A stretch of 64,000 nucleotides of DNA from Amyloporia xantha (lineage: Eukaryota > Basidiomycota > Agaricomycetes > Polyporales > Adustoporiaceae), in assembly GCA_036971615.1 (NCBI GenBank), contig JAYKKR010000007.1:1364001-1428000 (forward strand), written 5' to 3'. The notes below the pieces were generated by a model that made no database searches, was not told the DNA's origin, and saw only the letters and a list, made by a program, of their open reading frames with translations. Shown piece after piece: positions 50,266-61,719 of the stretch. Numbering within the stretch: the stretch's first letter is position 1; each line of letters begins with the position of its first letter. The position numbers were made by a program, and so were the translations under genes.

Positions 50266-50660
50266 ACCTTTTTCAACTCACTCACATTAATATAAGGCTT
50301 CCTAAGTATGAAGACTTGTGTCTTTTTGTTGCTTGGCTGCTGCTATACTCCTCCATAGACCTTTGATGCAATTATATCTCCACTTCATTTTTGTGGATAA
50401 ACAGAAGGCTCTCTATCAAATGCAAGTACTTTTTGCAGTATTTTTTTCTCAGATTGAGATAAAAAAAGAATAGTTTCTTAAGGTGTATCTTTGTGACCTT
50501 GTTCAAGGAGTACAATATAAGTCTATGAATATAAAGGCTTGTTTATTATGGTGCTCATTCTACATATCTAGTCCATACTAGTTACTAGCACAGCACAGCT
50601 GAAGTAAGTGAGCAATTGGAAGATCTCATAACAACTTTCTGAGAGTTTGATTAGCATCTT

Positions 50661-50814
50661 GAGATAAATTAGCACTCAATAAGAATCTGATGAGTAGAAT
50701 TAGAGAAATATAAGATAGATGAGCATTCAGTAAGAATCTGATGAGTGGAATTAGAGATGTGTGAGATAGATGAGCAGTCAATAAGAATCATATGAGTAGA
50801 ATAAGAGACATATA
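50661..50814. repeat. 51 bp tandem repeat, three copies
   Basis: Three head-to-tail units containing the core AATAAGAATCTGATGAGTAG with a few substitutions each. It lies inside the nested TIR element. Confidence 0.8.
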
Positions 50815-51644
50815 AGTTGGATAAGAATGGTAAGTATTCAATGAGCTCTAATAAGTAAGGGAGATTTTTTCTGATGAGTTATGCCCATTGACAACACTCC
50901 GTCAACCACCATGACTGTGCTGGCACTTGCGCATTCTAAGTCCTGCCACTTATTGCGTATCCTACTCTTGTCAATGTCTCCTTCATTGTCACTCTGTTCA
51001 TTCTAGAAGCCTATGATGTTATTCACCCTTCATCAAGTCCCAGTGTGCTCGGCAACACTAGCATCTTCAGCTGAGCCTGCGCACCTGGAAACCGCAATGA
51101 AGACCATCTCGCAATATTCTGAACCTGGTACTCGATACAGTCATGAATAGGAACTCAAGTATCTATCCAGTTTAAACTGTGGCAAATCAGGTTTGTCGAT
51201 TCATCTATTTTTTGACATTTCATTTATCAATATTATTGAAATGGTGCAACGCACCACAAGTCCGTGGTTGGGTGATATGAATTGATTCCTATCTACTATA
51301 TGTTACTTAACTTGTATATGTCTCTAATAATACTATCTGATTGTCTCTATGATTATTTGGATCATCACCGACACTGAGAGGCTTGAGGATGCAGAGGGCC
51401 TGGCAAGGCTGGTGGCCCTGCTGGGCTGCCAGTGCGCCCTTGCCACATGCCTGTCAATGAAATCCGGATGACCGACTGCTGTGGAAACCGCCTGACATGC
51501 CACTGGAAAATGATGGACCCACCATATCGATGTTCAATGGGTGCCAAATCCGCAGAATCCAAGTGGCAACACCATTGAAATCCATCAATCACCTGACCAC
51601 ATGGATTTCATTGTAAGTCTGTCTAGCTGTGTATTTTCAGCCAC

Positions 51645-51899
51645 CAAACATCAGTCACAATGTTTGGAGCAGCGGTCATCAAACAGTTATGCTAGAGAAA
51701 TAAAATATATCTGTAGGATGTTCTTTGACTGGATATGCATTAGACAATATTAGTAGTCAGGAAATTGGCAATATGACTGAAGGGCCATCCCCCAAGGTAA
51801 GTTGAATGATTTTCTCTGAGAGAACATTGTACAAATATCTAATATTTCTGTAGCATAATCATCCAGCGAATGTGCTCCAAACATTGTGACTGATGTTTG
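51645..51899. mobile_element. 255 bp MITE with perfect 27 bp inverted ends
   Basis: Left end CAAACATCAGTCACAATGTT plus TGGAGCA (51645-51671) and its exact reverse complement at 51873-51899. The interior is AT-rich and non-coding. It directly abuts the inner end of the right arm of the larger inverted-repeat element. Identical ends suggest recent movement. Confidence 0.85.
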
Positions 51900-52186
51900 A
51901 AGGTCAAATATTTATAATGGTCCATCCAATATTTGGAGCTCCGAAAAGGGTACTTTCATTTATCATAATCTACAGCATTTTCGGAGATGGAACATCGTCC
52001 CAAAATTTAACCACACCGGAGCATGTCCAGAGAGTATTCTGCCGTCGCATATCTTATTTTGCCCCCAGTGTTTGGTCTCTGGTCTTGTTGCGTCTGGGTG
52101 ATAGCAGGCTCAGACGTTCATCTAAGGCTCCAATCATTTAATCTATTTACACTCATGAGAGCACCTGGACCGCCACATCACCTGAC

Positions 52187-52229
52187 CTTATTAGCTCGGG
52201 CTACAGATGCGGAAGCCCGAGCTAATAAG
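52187..52229. other. Perfect 16 bp hairpin
   Basis: CTTATTAGCTCGGGCT, an 11-base loop, then its exact complement AGCCCGAGCTAATAAG. No gene context is clear. It could be a transposon end structure or a structured RNA. Confidence 0.7.
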
Positions 52230-52302
52230 CTCAGATAGCTTCTCGGCCTTATACCACTGATAAATGCGCCGTTAATTACGCCTCTTACCTTGTAGAGTAA
52301 AG

Positions 52303-52531
52303 AATACTGGAGGACATAGATAAGGCCATCGGGCGTGCTGATAACGATGAGATGGCTGCTGTGGCTGTCACATCCCGGCGGCAGCACCCTGCCCAGATCA
52401 CCGGGCCTATTGGGACCTTCCGCGCGACGCAGGGTGCCACCGCGCTCAACGTGCCGCCGCTGTCGCCGACAATGAGCATGACTCTTTCCTCTATCTCCGT
52501 CAATTCTGGCCGCATTTTCTTCGGAATTTAA
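52303..52531 (+). pseudogene. GC-rich coding fragment
   Basis: An open frame without its own ATG reads LEDIDKAIGRADNDEMAAVA and continues TSRRQHPAQITGP to a stop at 52531. Its base composition (GC-rich) and codon look differ sharply from the AT-rich flanks, so it looks like the captured or left-over 3' end of a gene. Family not recognised. Confidence 0.45.
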
Positions 52532-52570
52532 GTATTAGCTTTCTATCTCACATTAGATCATTTCTCTATA

Positions 52571-54480
52571 GTACCTAACTTGGTGGGAGCGGGCCAATAA
52601 ATGGCAGGACGATTCCTGAGGATTTTGAAGTGCTGTCTTCTATCATTGGCCCACAAGGTTCAATAATATAATATTTTCATTACAATTGGATCACTTGCCT
52701 CTGATTACTCTTCAGACATTGACTCTACAAACTTATAGAGACAATCTGATGGCTTGGAAAACTAATCCCAGTAAGTGTACCAACCTACTATATCAACTTT
52801 ACAAGCACATGGCAACAGTCATAGAAACAGACTGCAAAGACATTAGAAAAATTGAAACTGGATCTTGATACAGGTGTATGTCAGTGAATATTGAGAATCT
52901 CAATACAAACATTACAACATTTCCTAATGAAATAAGTGAGTTCTGTCTGATGGAGTGTAAAAGTGATTTTTGACCTTAGCATATTAGAAACTCTTGTAGT
53001 GTCATTACAACATTTACTTACAAAGTGAACATTCTCTATCAAATGAGCCTACTATGTATTTTTCACATTTTGTAATGACATTCCAAACTCACTCTAATGA
53101 GAGTATGAAGTCATCCTCATGATTACATCAGCTTGCTCTTGACCATACAAACCTGCTTTTGAGATCATACATATTCACTTTAACTGCAATGCAAACCTGC
53201 TCAGGCTATAACAATGCTATTTATCAACCAAATCTTACAACAGCCATATCTCAGTAAGTATTGAGAATTCCAATACAAACATTACAACTTTTCCTAATGA
53301 AGTAAGTAGGTTCTATCTGATGGAATATAAAAGTGATTTTCCACACTAACCACATACAAACCTTTCTAATGTCATTAGAACATTTACTTATCAAGTCAAT
53401 CTTGCCTTTCAAATGGGACCATTATGTATTTCACCCATTTTGTAATGACATTACAAATTTGCTCTAATTAACATTTCAAAGCCATATCAGACAACTTTGC
53501 ATTCAAAGCCAGTGTACTGACCATACATATTTGCTCTAATGGCACTACAAACTCACTGGAATCACCACACAAACTCATCATACTAGCCATACAAACTTAT
53601 CCTAATCATCATTCAAATGTATTGTATTGACCCTACAAAGTCACCATAAGCATCATACAAACCTACACTAATCACCATTGAATCTGACTCTAATGATCAT
53701 ATAAAGTTACTCTAGTTCACCCTAATCAGCATAGAATCATATTGTATTGACTATACAAGTCATTCTAATGATCATATAAACTCAATGTAATCATCATACA
53801 AACTTATTCTAATGACCATATAAACTCACTATAATTACCATACAAACTTACTCTAATCCCCATACAAAGTGATTGTAATGACCATACAAACTTACTGTAA
53901 TAACCATACAAACTCACTCTAATGACCATACAAACTTACTCTAATGACCTTACAAAGTCATTGTAATGACCATACAAACTTACTCTAATAACCATACAAA
54001 TCCATTCTAATCATCATACAAACTGACTCTAATTATCATAGAAAGTCATTCTAATCTCCATACAAAGGCACTCTAATCACCATACAAACTTGCTCTAATC
54101 ACTATACAAACTCACTCTAATCCACATACAAAGTTGCTCTAATGACCCTACAAACTAAGTCTAATTATCATACAAACTCACTCACCCTAGAAACACATTG
54201 TATTGACATTACCAACTTGCTCTAATCACCATACAAATCTACTCTAATGATCATACAAACTCACTACAATTACCATACAAACCTAGTTCAATCAGCATAC
54301 AATGTCAAACTGATCATCATTCAAGTCATTCTAGGGGGCATACTAACCTGCTGTGAATACAGCACAAAGCTCTCTAAGGTCCTTACAAACATGCCCTAAT
54401 GATATCTATTTAGCAGGCTTACAATGAAGTCTATAAAGAACAGATAAAGCCATGTTTACAGGCTTGCGCTTGGAGCGCAT
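52571..54480. repeat. Minisatellite spacer, direct repeat copy 1
   Basis: Long direct repeat of 59708-61522. It starts GTACCTAACTTGGTGGGAGC and ends GCTTGCGCTTGGAGCGCAT. The first 0.6 kb is unique. Most of the rest, about 53480-54330, is a degenerate 22 bp array (CATACAAACTCACTCTAATGAC type). The end forms a short hairpin (TGCGCT/AGCGCA). Confidence 0.9.
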
Positions 54481-54839
54481 TACGATTCCTGAGGTACGAA
54501 GGAAGCGTTTCTCTGGTGAGCAAAAGTCGCGACACCAACTTTTGTGCCCTAAGCATGGGAACCCAATTCAATACAAAATTTGTATTGTAAGCGCCCAAGA
54601 TCCTGGGGTTAGGGTCAGGCTTTTGTTACCGCTGTTGTAAGGTCCCTTGTAGTCTCAATACAAAAGTTTGTTACCCATTACAAAGTTCAATACAAAACTG
54701 CCAGCACGACGCGACTTGTACAAACAACCCTCAACATTGATGAGATAAGATGGAGCCTATATCTTATCAGTTACCCTATATAGGCTAATCACGTGCACCC
54801 CATATCTTATCAGTTACCCTATATAGATTAGTCACGTGC
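54480..54839. repeat. Inverted-repeat arm, left copy
   Basis: Near-identical in its first 260 bases to the reverse complement of 62159-62500. Starts TTACGATTCCTGAGGTACGA. The inner end has two tandem 40 bp units with TATCTTATCAGTTACCCTAT and CACGTGCA. It begins exactly where minisatellite copy 1 stops. Confidence 0.9.
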
Positions 54840-54939
54840 AGTTGTTAGATCATGTTGCTGCCGTTGTGTCTTATCTGTGTACCGATCTCAGTGCATCGCT
54901 GAACATCACCTCTCGTATTGACTCGACTACGTTGTACTA

Positions 54940-55342
54940 TCACTGTTGGACCATCTTAGCAAAGCGAGGATCATGCCAAAGCTCGATAACGTTATTGGCA
55001 AGCTTCATGTCTGTGTTTATTGTTAGCAGCAGACCAATGGAGTCCAAGTCAAGCTCACCAAAGTCATCGCCAAACTGGATGATCTGGGCACAATCCGCAT
55101 GGACCACTTTGATCTGCACTTCGTCAGAGGACTTGACCTCAAGATAATGCTCAGTGGGATAGACCTGGGTACGGGTGAGTCATTTTGTGGATTTCAATCA
55201 TATGATCATGACGTACAGCCAAGATCTGGCACCACAACCTTGTCACGTATCCGTCAAACTGACCAAACTTGTCCTGAAGAATCCGGCCATTGACCCGACC
55301 ATGGGTACAGTCATACGTGGGATAGGGAGAAAGAGTGCTCAT
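54940..55342 (-). CDS. RPA3-like (replication protein A 14 kDa subunit) protein
   Basis: OB-fold protein of 116 residues in two exons (55217-55342 and 54940-55164; 52-base intron, GTACGT to CCCAG). The ATG at 55342 gives MSTLSPYPTYDCTHGRVNGR. The N-terminal RVNGRIL block, the central VYPTEHYLEVKSSDEVQIKV strand pair and the C-terminal TDMKLANNVIELWHDPRFAK helix match the pattern of fungal RPA3, which normally carries a related DLDLKLVNxVIELxHDPRF end. RPA3 joins RPA70 and RPA32 in the ssDNA-binding heterotrimer. The frame is intact and the length is normal. It is embedded in repeats, 100 bases from the left inverted-repeat arm, so it is either the host copy stranded in repeats or a captured copy. 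Family call moderate. Confidence 0.65.
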
Positions 55343-55890
55343 GATGGATGAAGGAAGAGAGTGGATGTGGAGAATGAAGCGGTGAAGGCTATTTTATATC
55401 TTGATCATATCGCGATATGGAGAGAGCGCATGCCTCTGAATTTTCTTGTTCTTATCAATATAGACATCGCCACAGGTGTTGAGATTGGGTATTGGCACCT
55501 ATTATCTAATCACTAGTCGCAAAAGATCCAAGTTCTCCGACGTATGCAAAAGTGCAAGCTGCCGAATCGATATAAATTTAATGTAAGCTCACTTTTGTGT
55601 TGCTTCATCCTGGTATCGAGGCGTTGAGAGCGGTAGATGGTGGTGCTCATGACTGTCGAGAAGCAAGTCTATACGGAGAGCTCCGAACCGAACCTCTCTT
55701 CCGATATCCAGATAAGGAAGCTATGACAAAGGTACTCCGACTGGCCCCAATCGCGGTACCGGAGTGAAAATACCTTAATTAATGGACTATGATAATAGTA
55801 TATACCTTGTAAATGGCAACACATTCCGGGAAGAGGGGGAAGGATGTAATAGAACAAGTCAGCTATACCTGTGGAGGGCAGAGGTTGGGT
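55343..55890. other. Region upstream of the RPA3-like gene
   Basis: AT-rich, no exon recognised; presumably the promoter of the RPA3-like gene (-). Contains TATC-rich palindromic bits (ATATCGCGATAT near 55406). Confidence 0.45.
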
Positions 55891-56360
55891 GCCTGCGGCA
55901 TCCTGTGGCGCTGGCAGCACCACCCATAGGAAGTGAAGAGTACTCCCCAAACACGTTGCTCTTGGCAACACGTTCGAGAGGGCGGGGATACAAGCAAGTG
56001 CGCCCACTGGCCAAGAGGACAGCGGGCATGGAGCGGCGCCAGTAGCAGCATCCGCAGAGGGCCATGAAACTCCCCCGAATTTGTTGCCGTGGGCAACGAG
56101 CTCTAGGGGCGGGGTGGAAAGCAAGCGCGCCCGCTGTCCGCTTGGACAGCGGGCGTCGAACGGCGCTGGTAGCGAAGCCCCCCGAATTTGTTGCCGTGGG
56201 CAACGAGCTTGAGGGGCGGGGTGGAGCGCAAGCGTGCCCGCTGTCCATGAGGACAGCGGGCATGGGGCGGCGCTGGCAGCGCCGGCTGTGGTGAGCAAAG
56301 AGGAACGCGCCCGCTGTCCGCTTGGACAGCGGGCGTAGGGCAGCGCTGGCCAAACTCACC
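55891..56360. repeat. GC-rich minisatellite with perfect hairpins
   Basis: Irregular units of about 73-127 bp. Each carries a hairpin GCCCGCTGTCC-NNNN-GGACAGCGGGC (56129-56154, 56236-56261, 56309-56334, and a degraded one at about 56002-56027) and often a second, GTTGCCGTGGGCAAC. The long minus-strand frame across it (55859-56605) is repeat-derived and low-complexity. Confidence 0.85.
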
Positions 56361-57064
56361 TTGCTTGTAGTGAGGATCGGCGGGTTGCACCAGCGGGCAC
56401 TGGGGCGGCGTGGCATGTTCAGGGCAGCGCGGTCGAGGCGCGTTCGACGGCGTGGCGTTTGTCGTCTGCAGTAGCAGGGAACGGCGCGGCGCAGCGTGTG
56501 CAGTGCGGCGGGGTGTTTGCACTGAGGAGCGGCGCGGCGCGTTTGCTGTCGACGGGGAGTGGCACGGCGTTGGCGGGGAGCAGCGCAGTGCAGCGGTGAA
56601 CGCACAGCTCTGTGCTTGAAAGGAAGAGTCAGTCACAACAGGAGGGGAAGGTACTTACCTGATCCCTTGCCTCTGCCTGTAACCCTTCTGCTACTTCTAC
56701 TGCACACTCCAGTGGTCTTGTAGAAGGCTCACAGCCTTGTTGTTGTGGAAGCAGCAGGAGGAGGAGGAGCTCGAGGAGCAGGAGGACATGGAGGAGGAGG
56801 AGGAGAAGGCACACTGAGCACCAGGAAACCGCGCAAGAACGGCGCGCGCTCAACAGGCGCCTAAAGGGCGCTCGTTTTGTGAAAGTCCGTATTCCATTAA
56901 TAACGATGGGAATATGGCCTCAAATCACCCCAAATTTTTCAGGGGCATTCTAATGCATGATTAGAATGCCCGTGCAAAATTTGGTGCAATATAATTAACA
57001 TTTGACCCTTCTGTAGGTCGCGCAAAAACACTTTCCGGCACTTTCCGGCGGGCGTCTAGGGCGT
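56361..57064. other. GC-rich to purine-rich stretch, no gene
   Basis: Continuing low-complexity GC-rich DNA, then a GGA-rich run (about 56753-56813), then at about 56862 the motif GGCGCCTAAA that opens the upstream module of the dioxygenase gene. Confidence 0.5.
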
Positions 57065-57115
57065 GTAGGGCGACGCACTGCGGCGGATCGCCCTACGCAG
57101 ACTTAGCAGATTTTT
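57040..57115. promoter_or_regulatory. Upstream hairpin module 1
   Basis: Contains GGGCGTCTAGGGCG, then a dyad GTAGGGCGA...TCGCCCTAC (57065-57096) and ACTTAGCAGA. The same ordered motifs occur at 61720-61785. It lies about 290 bases before the dioxygenase ATG. The function is inferred only from its repeated position. Confidence 0.6.
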
Positions 57116-57386
57116 CCTCTTGCCTTTTGCCACATCCGCGCGCGTGCTCCTCCTCGCTTGCCTCCCTCGTGCCATCCATCCAATTTTACAGCATAAATGT
57201 GAGTATTCACATTCTATTATGCTTTATATGTTGTTATAAACTCACCTAAGCCTGTTGAACAGCCTTTAAGCCCAGTAGAAGACCCTGCTACATCCAGACC
57301 TGGTTTTCGAACACAGACAGTGAGCAGGTCTTTTCTCCCTAGCTTATTGAGACCAAACTGACTTTTTCTTTGCCATCTACCTAGCC

Positions 57387-59736
57387 ATGTCCCGATCTCC
57401 AAGCCCTGAGCAGCTCCAAAAGCTGCTAGGTGTTCCCCTGGACATCCCTGAGCATCCTACATTGATGGTGGAGATTAGGGAGGTTGTTGGTCATCCGTTG
57501 GGTCCTGATGATCCTAGAGGAAAGGCCTATCTGGTGATGATAGATTCAACCGAGGAAGGGATGGAGAGAATGCAAAGTCAGGCAAGTAGTCTTGAAGTGC
57601 ACAGTGCAAATGCGAATGAGCTCAGGACTATGGATGAGTGATGACGTCTTTCCATGTGATCTGAGCGCTTATGCGCCCAAGGTTTCTTACATCTGAAACC
57701 TTACGATCGCTTGATTGAAAGGAAGATTGGAAGCCCTTCGGATGGATCCGAAGATATCCTCCTTCTCTACATGGTTCCTCAGCGGTGTGTTTCTTATATC
57801 TTTTCTTTTTCTCTCTCCCATCTCACATGTTATTTAGTCTTCTTTCCTCCGACCTTGTTGCCAAGTTGTTAGCTATCCGCTCTCAACTCATTGGTCCTGA
57901 GGACGAGTGTACCAGAACAAAGGCACAGCAGTGCGGTTCAGAGGATGAGTATCAGGGTGGGGTCTGGTGGGAGAGAAGTTCCTCCTCTGAATCTGTTGGA
58001 CGTGACACTCGTGCCTATAATTTGGCCCAGTCTTATGAACGCATGAGAAAGCTTATCGCTCCAGGAAGACTTTCCAAAGTTTACGAGGAAAGTTTGACTG
58101 AGCATGGCAAGTTGCGGAAGGAGCTGGTGGAGGCAAGTAATCATGTCCAGTATTAGTACAGACACTAACTGATTTATCAGGTTGGATCTCGCATCGCCAT
58201 CAATGCTCTGGAGCGCGGAGACTCTGACTTGGTCAATTTGCTCAAAGCTCAAGCTGAGCTCACTGCTAAGTTTCCAATTGGCTTTGAGGGCAATTACGCC
58301 TTCACCAATGTTCAGCTGAACATTGCTTCCACCAAAACCAAGCAACAGGCCCAGGCGCTAGGTAAGTAGTTGATTATCTGATTAATATCTATTGCATATG
58401 TTTGCTCCTTTCTGCCCTTTATTTATTCTTCTTGCCATCTATTCTTTCCAATAAATTCCCATATCTGCTGGGGGTGCTTCTTCTATATTTCCATCCAATT
58501 CCTGATCTCTCCTTCACATATTTCCCTTTATTTATTTCGCTTTTTCCCTATTATTTCGATTTTATTTCCCCTTTCTGCTCTTTATTTATTCTTCTTGCCC
58601 TCTATTCTTTTCAAATAAATTCCCACACACACTGGAGGTGCTCCCTTCATCTTTCCATCCAATTTCTCTCCTCCCCTTCGCATTTTTGCCTCTATTTATT
58701 GCGCTTTTTTCACATTTTCTGACAATTTCTTTTCTAGGTGCTTTGTTCAAGGCAGAACTGGGCCCTTTTGCTGGTATCCATGTGGATAGCTATGACAGTT
58801 GGGTTGCCATGTCTTGCATGACTGTCTTCTCTCAACTGGACAAGAATGTTGATCCTGGTGTCTTCATCTTTCCTGCCTTTGGTGTGTTCATCTCCATGCC
58901 CTATCTGTATGATCCAGAGGATCCACAAGAGGTTATGTCTGTCTGTTTCAATGGACTGTATCCTCATGGTGGAACTCCGCCTGTTGCGCTCACCAACACC
59001 ACACCCAATAACACTTCCTACCGCTTTACTCTCATCAACTATCCTAACGACAGCACTCTGGAGGGGCTGGCGCATGTTGGTTTTTGCAGTGGTGAGAATG
59101 GAGAATTGGAGGAGATTCCTCCTCATCTCAGTCTTTATGGGTGTGTACTCTATCTTCTTGATTTTATTTTTTCCTTAAGCTTCGACTTATCTTTTCTTCT
59201 AGTGTTTCTCATCCCAATGTTCCTATTGTCAATCATGGCAATATTCTCACTGATGGCATGGCTATGACCAATGCACAGGGTCTTTTGGATGCTGTTGCCA
59301 GAGGTTTTCATCTTGCTTTGTCCTCTCGCCTTGATCAAATTCCTGCTTGCTATCAGCCTACCGTCGACACTGATGCCTTCATGAACTGTATTACGTTCAA
59401 GAACGAGGAAGGTGAAGTTATTCATCCTTCTGCCTGGAGCATGCCGCCTTCAGAGAAAGAGAAGCGTGCTGCTCAGGGTAAGCTCTGGAAGAAGATGCGT
59501 CTTCATCGTGGCGGTGCAATTCCTCATGTGGTTCTTGGCAACTCCTATCAGCCATTCAAGAAGTATATGGAGAGTATTGGGGAGGCAGAGGAGGATGTGG
59601 ACGATGTTCAGCGTGTGCGTGGTCGTATTCGTTGTAAGTTGTATTTGCATTTTTTTCTTTGCCTTTTGTTTTTATTTCTGACTCATTTTATTTAATTCCA
59701 GCCTCTCGTACCTACTTGGTGGGAGCGGGCCAATAA
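57387..59736 (+). CDS. TET/JBP-like 2-oxoglutarate/Fe(II) dioxygenase, transposon-associated
   Basis: Probable member of the TET/JBP superfamily of nucleic-acid base oxygenases, which in Agaricomycetes is expanded and linked to transposons. The ATG at 57387 starts MSRSPSPEQLQKLLGVPLDI. A helical middle follows (LAQSYERMRKLIAPGRLS; SRIAINALERGD). The dioxygenase core has the iron ligands His and Asp in AGIHVDSYDSW (58779-58787), PGVFIFPAFGVFI, the second iron His in GLYPHGGTPP (58965) and a candidate 2-oxoglutarate Arg in SYRFTLINYP (59022). The C-terminal part has LLDAVARGFHLALSSRLDQI. Introns include two with GC donors (after MERMQSQ and after ELVE) and a 375-base one. The last exon enters minisatellite copy 2 and stops at 59736 (TYLVGAGQ). 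No frameshift was found. The exon 1-2 join is the least certain. Confidence 0.6.
58408..58725 (+). repeat. Tandem duplication inside an intron
   Basis: Two pyrimidine-rich copies of about 165 bp (from 58408 and from 58577) share TTTATTTATTCTTCTTGCC, AATAAATTCCCA and CCATCCAATT. Together they inflate the dioxygenase intron to 375 bases, against 50-60 in neighbouring genes. Confidence 0.8.
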
Positions 59737-61522
59737 ATGGCAGGACAATTCCTGAGGATTTTGAAGTGCTGTCTTCCATTATTGCCCCACAAGGTTCAAT
59801 AATATAAGATTTTCATTACAATTGGACCACTTGCCTCTGATTACTCTTCAGACACTGACTTTACAAACTTATAGAGACAATCTGATGGCTGTGAAAACTA
59901 ATCCCAATAAGTGTAGCAATCTACTATATTAACTTTGCAAGCACATGGCAACAGTCATAGAAACAGACTGCAAAGATATTACAAAAATTGAAACTGGATC
60001 TTGATACAGGTGTATGTCAGTGAATATTGAGAATCTCAATACAAACATTACAACATTTCCTAATGAAATAAGTGAGTTCTGTCTGATGGAGTGTAAAAGT
60101 GATTTTTGACCTTAGCATATTAGAAACTCTTGTAGTGTCATTACAACATTTACTTACAAAGTGAACATTCTCTATCAAATGAGCCTACTATGTATTTTTC
60201 ACATTTTGTAATGACATTACAAACTCACTCTAATGAGAGTATGAAGTCATCCTCATGATTACATCAGCTTGCTCTTGACCATACAAACCTGCTTTTGAGA
60301 TCATACATATTCACTCTAACTGCAATGCAAACCTGCTCAGGCTATAACAATGCTATTTATGAATCAAATCTTACAACAGCCATATCTCAGTAAGTATTGA
60401 GAATTCCAATACAAACATTACAACTTTTCCTAATGAAGTAAGTAGGTTCTATCTGATGGAATATAAAAGTGATTTTCCACACTAACCACATACAAACCTT
60501 TCTAATGTCATTACAACATTTACTTATCAAGTCAATCTTGCCTTTCAAATGGGGCCATTATGTATTTCACCCACTTTGTAATGACATTACAAATTTGCTC
60601 TAATTGCCATTTGAAAGTCATATCAGACACCTTTGCATTCAAAGTCAGTGTAATGATCATACATATTTGCTCTAATGGCACTACAAACTCACTGGAATCA
60701 CCACGCAAACTCATCATACTGAGCATACAAACTTATCCTAATTATCATTCAAATGTATTGTATTGACCCTACAAAGTCACCATAAGTATCATACAAACCT
60801 ACACTAATCACCATTCAAACTGACTCTAATGATCATATAAAGTTACTCTAGTATCACTACAAGCTCACCCTAATCACCATAGAATCATATTGTATTGACT
60901 ATACAAGTCACTCTAATGATCATATAAACTCAATGTAATCACCATACAAACTTACTCTAATCACCATACAAACTTACTCTAATACCCATATAAACTCACT
61001 CTAATGCCCATACAAAGTGATCATAATGACCATACAAACTTACTCTAATAACCATACAAATCCATTCTAATCATCATACAAACTGACTCTAATTATCATA
61101 GAAAGTCATTCTAATCACCACACAAACTTGCTCTAATCACTATACAAACTCACTCTAATCCACATACAAAGTTGCTCTAATGATCCTACAAACTATGTCT
61201 AATTATCATACAAAGTCACTCCAATCACCATAGAAATGTATTGTACTGATACTACAAACTTGCTCTAATCACCATACAAATTCACTCTAACAATCATACA
61301 AACTCACTACAATTATCATACAAACCTAGTTCAATCAGCATACAATGTTGCACTGATCACCATTCAAGTCATTCTAGGGGTCATACAAACCTGCTCTAAA
61401 TACAGCATAAAGCTCTCTAAGGTCCTTACAAACATGCTCTAATGATATCCATATAGCAGCCTTACAATGAATCTATAAAGAACAGCTAAAGCCGTGGTTA
61501 CAGGCTTGCGCTTGGAGCGCAT
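59708..61522. repeat. Minisatellite spacer, direct repeat copy 2
   Basis: Same orientation and nearly the same sequence as 52571-54480. Indels affect mainly the number of 22 bp units (array about 60600-61340). Its first 29 bases form the end of the dioxygenase reading frame. Confidence 0.9.
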
Positions 61523-61719
61523 TTTCGGGCGCCTAAAAAGTGGCTGACACTCGGAAAGGCAATGATCATTGAATAGCAGATTTGTTATGGCCTCAAATCC
61601 TTAGGAACTTGAATGGGAGATAGATACACTATAGTCCAAGGTCTGTACCAACTTTCAGCCAATTTAATTAAGAAATGAAGCCACAGAAAAGTGCGCTTTT
61701 TTCCATTTCCGGCAATTCC

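Larger units (their letters stand above)
49861..50876. mobile_element. Nested 1 kb TIR element
   Basis: Ends are inverted copies of CATCAGARAAAATCTCCCTT followed by ACTTATTA. AT-rich, with a tRNA-like segment and a 51 bp tandem repeat inside. No coding capacity. Confidence 0.65.
49443..52070. mobile_element. 2.6 kb inverted-repeat element carrying nested insertions
   Basis: Arms of about 160 bp at 49443-49605 and 51905-52070 are inverted copies (roughly 80% alike by eye). Both begin CACTGGGGGCAAAATA and contain GCGACGGC, TGCTGTAGATT and GGAGCTCCAAATAT. The interior holds at least two other elements and no intact gene, so this is a non-autonomous or decayed DNA transposon. Confidence 0.7.

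Noticed and set aside
52233..52250. GCTTCTCGGCCTT match to the 5' end of U2 snRNA
   Set aside because: Only about 13 bases match and the following branch-recognition region is absent, so a chance match or tiny fragment is more likely.
53480..54330. Regular short repeats resembling a CRISPR array
   Set aside because: The 22 bp units are directly adjacent and degenerate, with no unique spacers. This is a eukaryotic minisatellite.
55859..56605. 248-codon minus-strand frame
   Set aside because: It is a translation of the GC-rich hairpin repeat, low-complexity and without a family motif.
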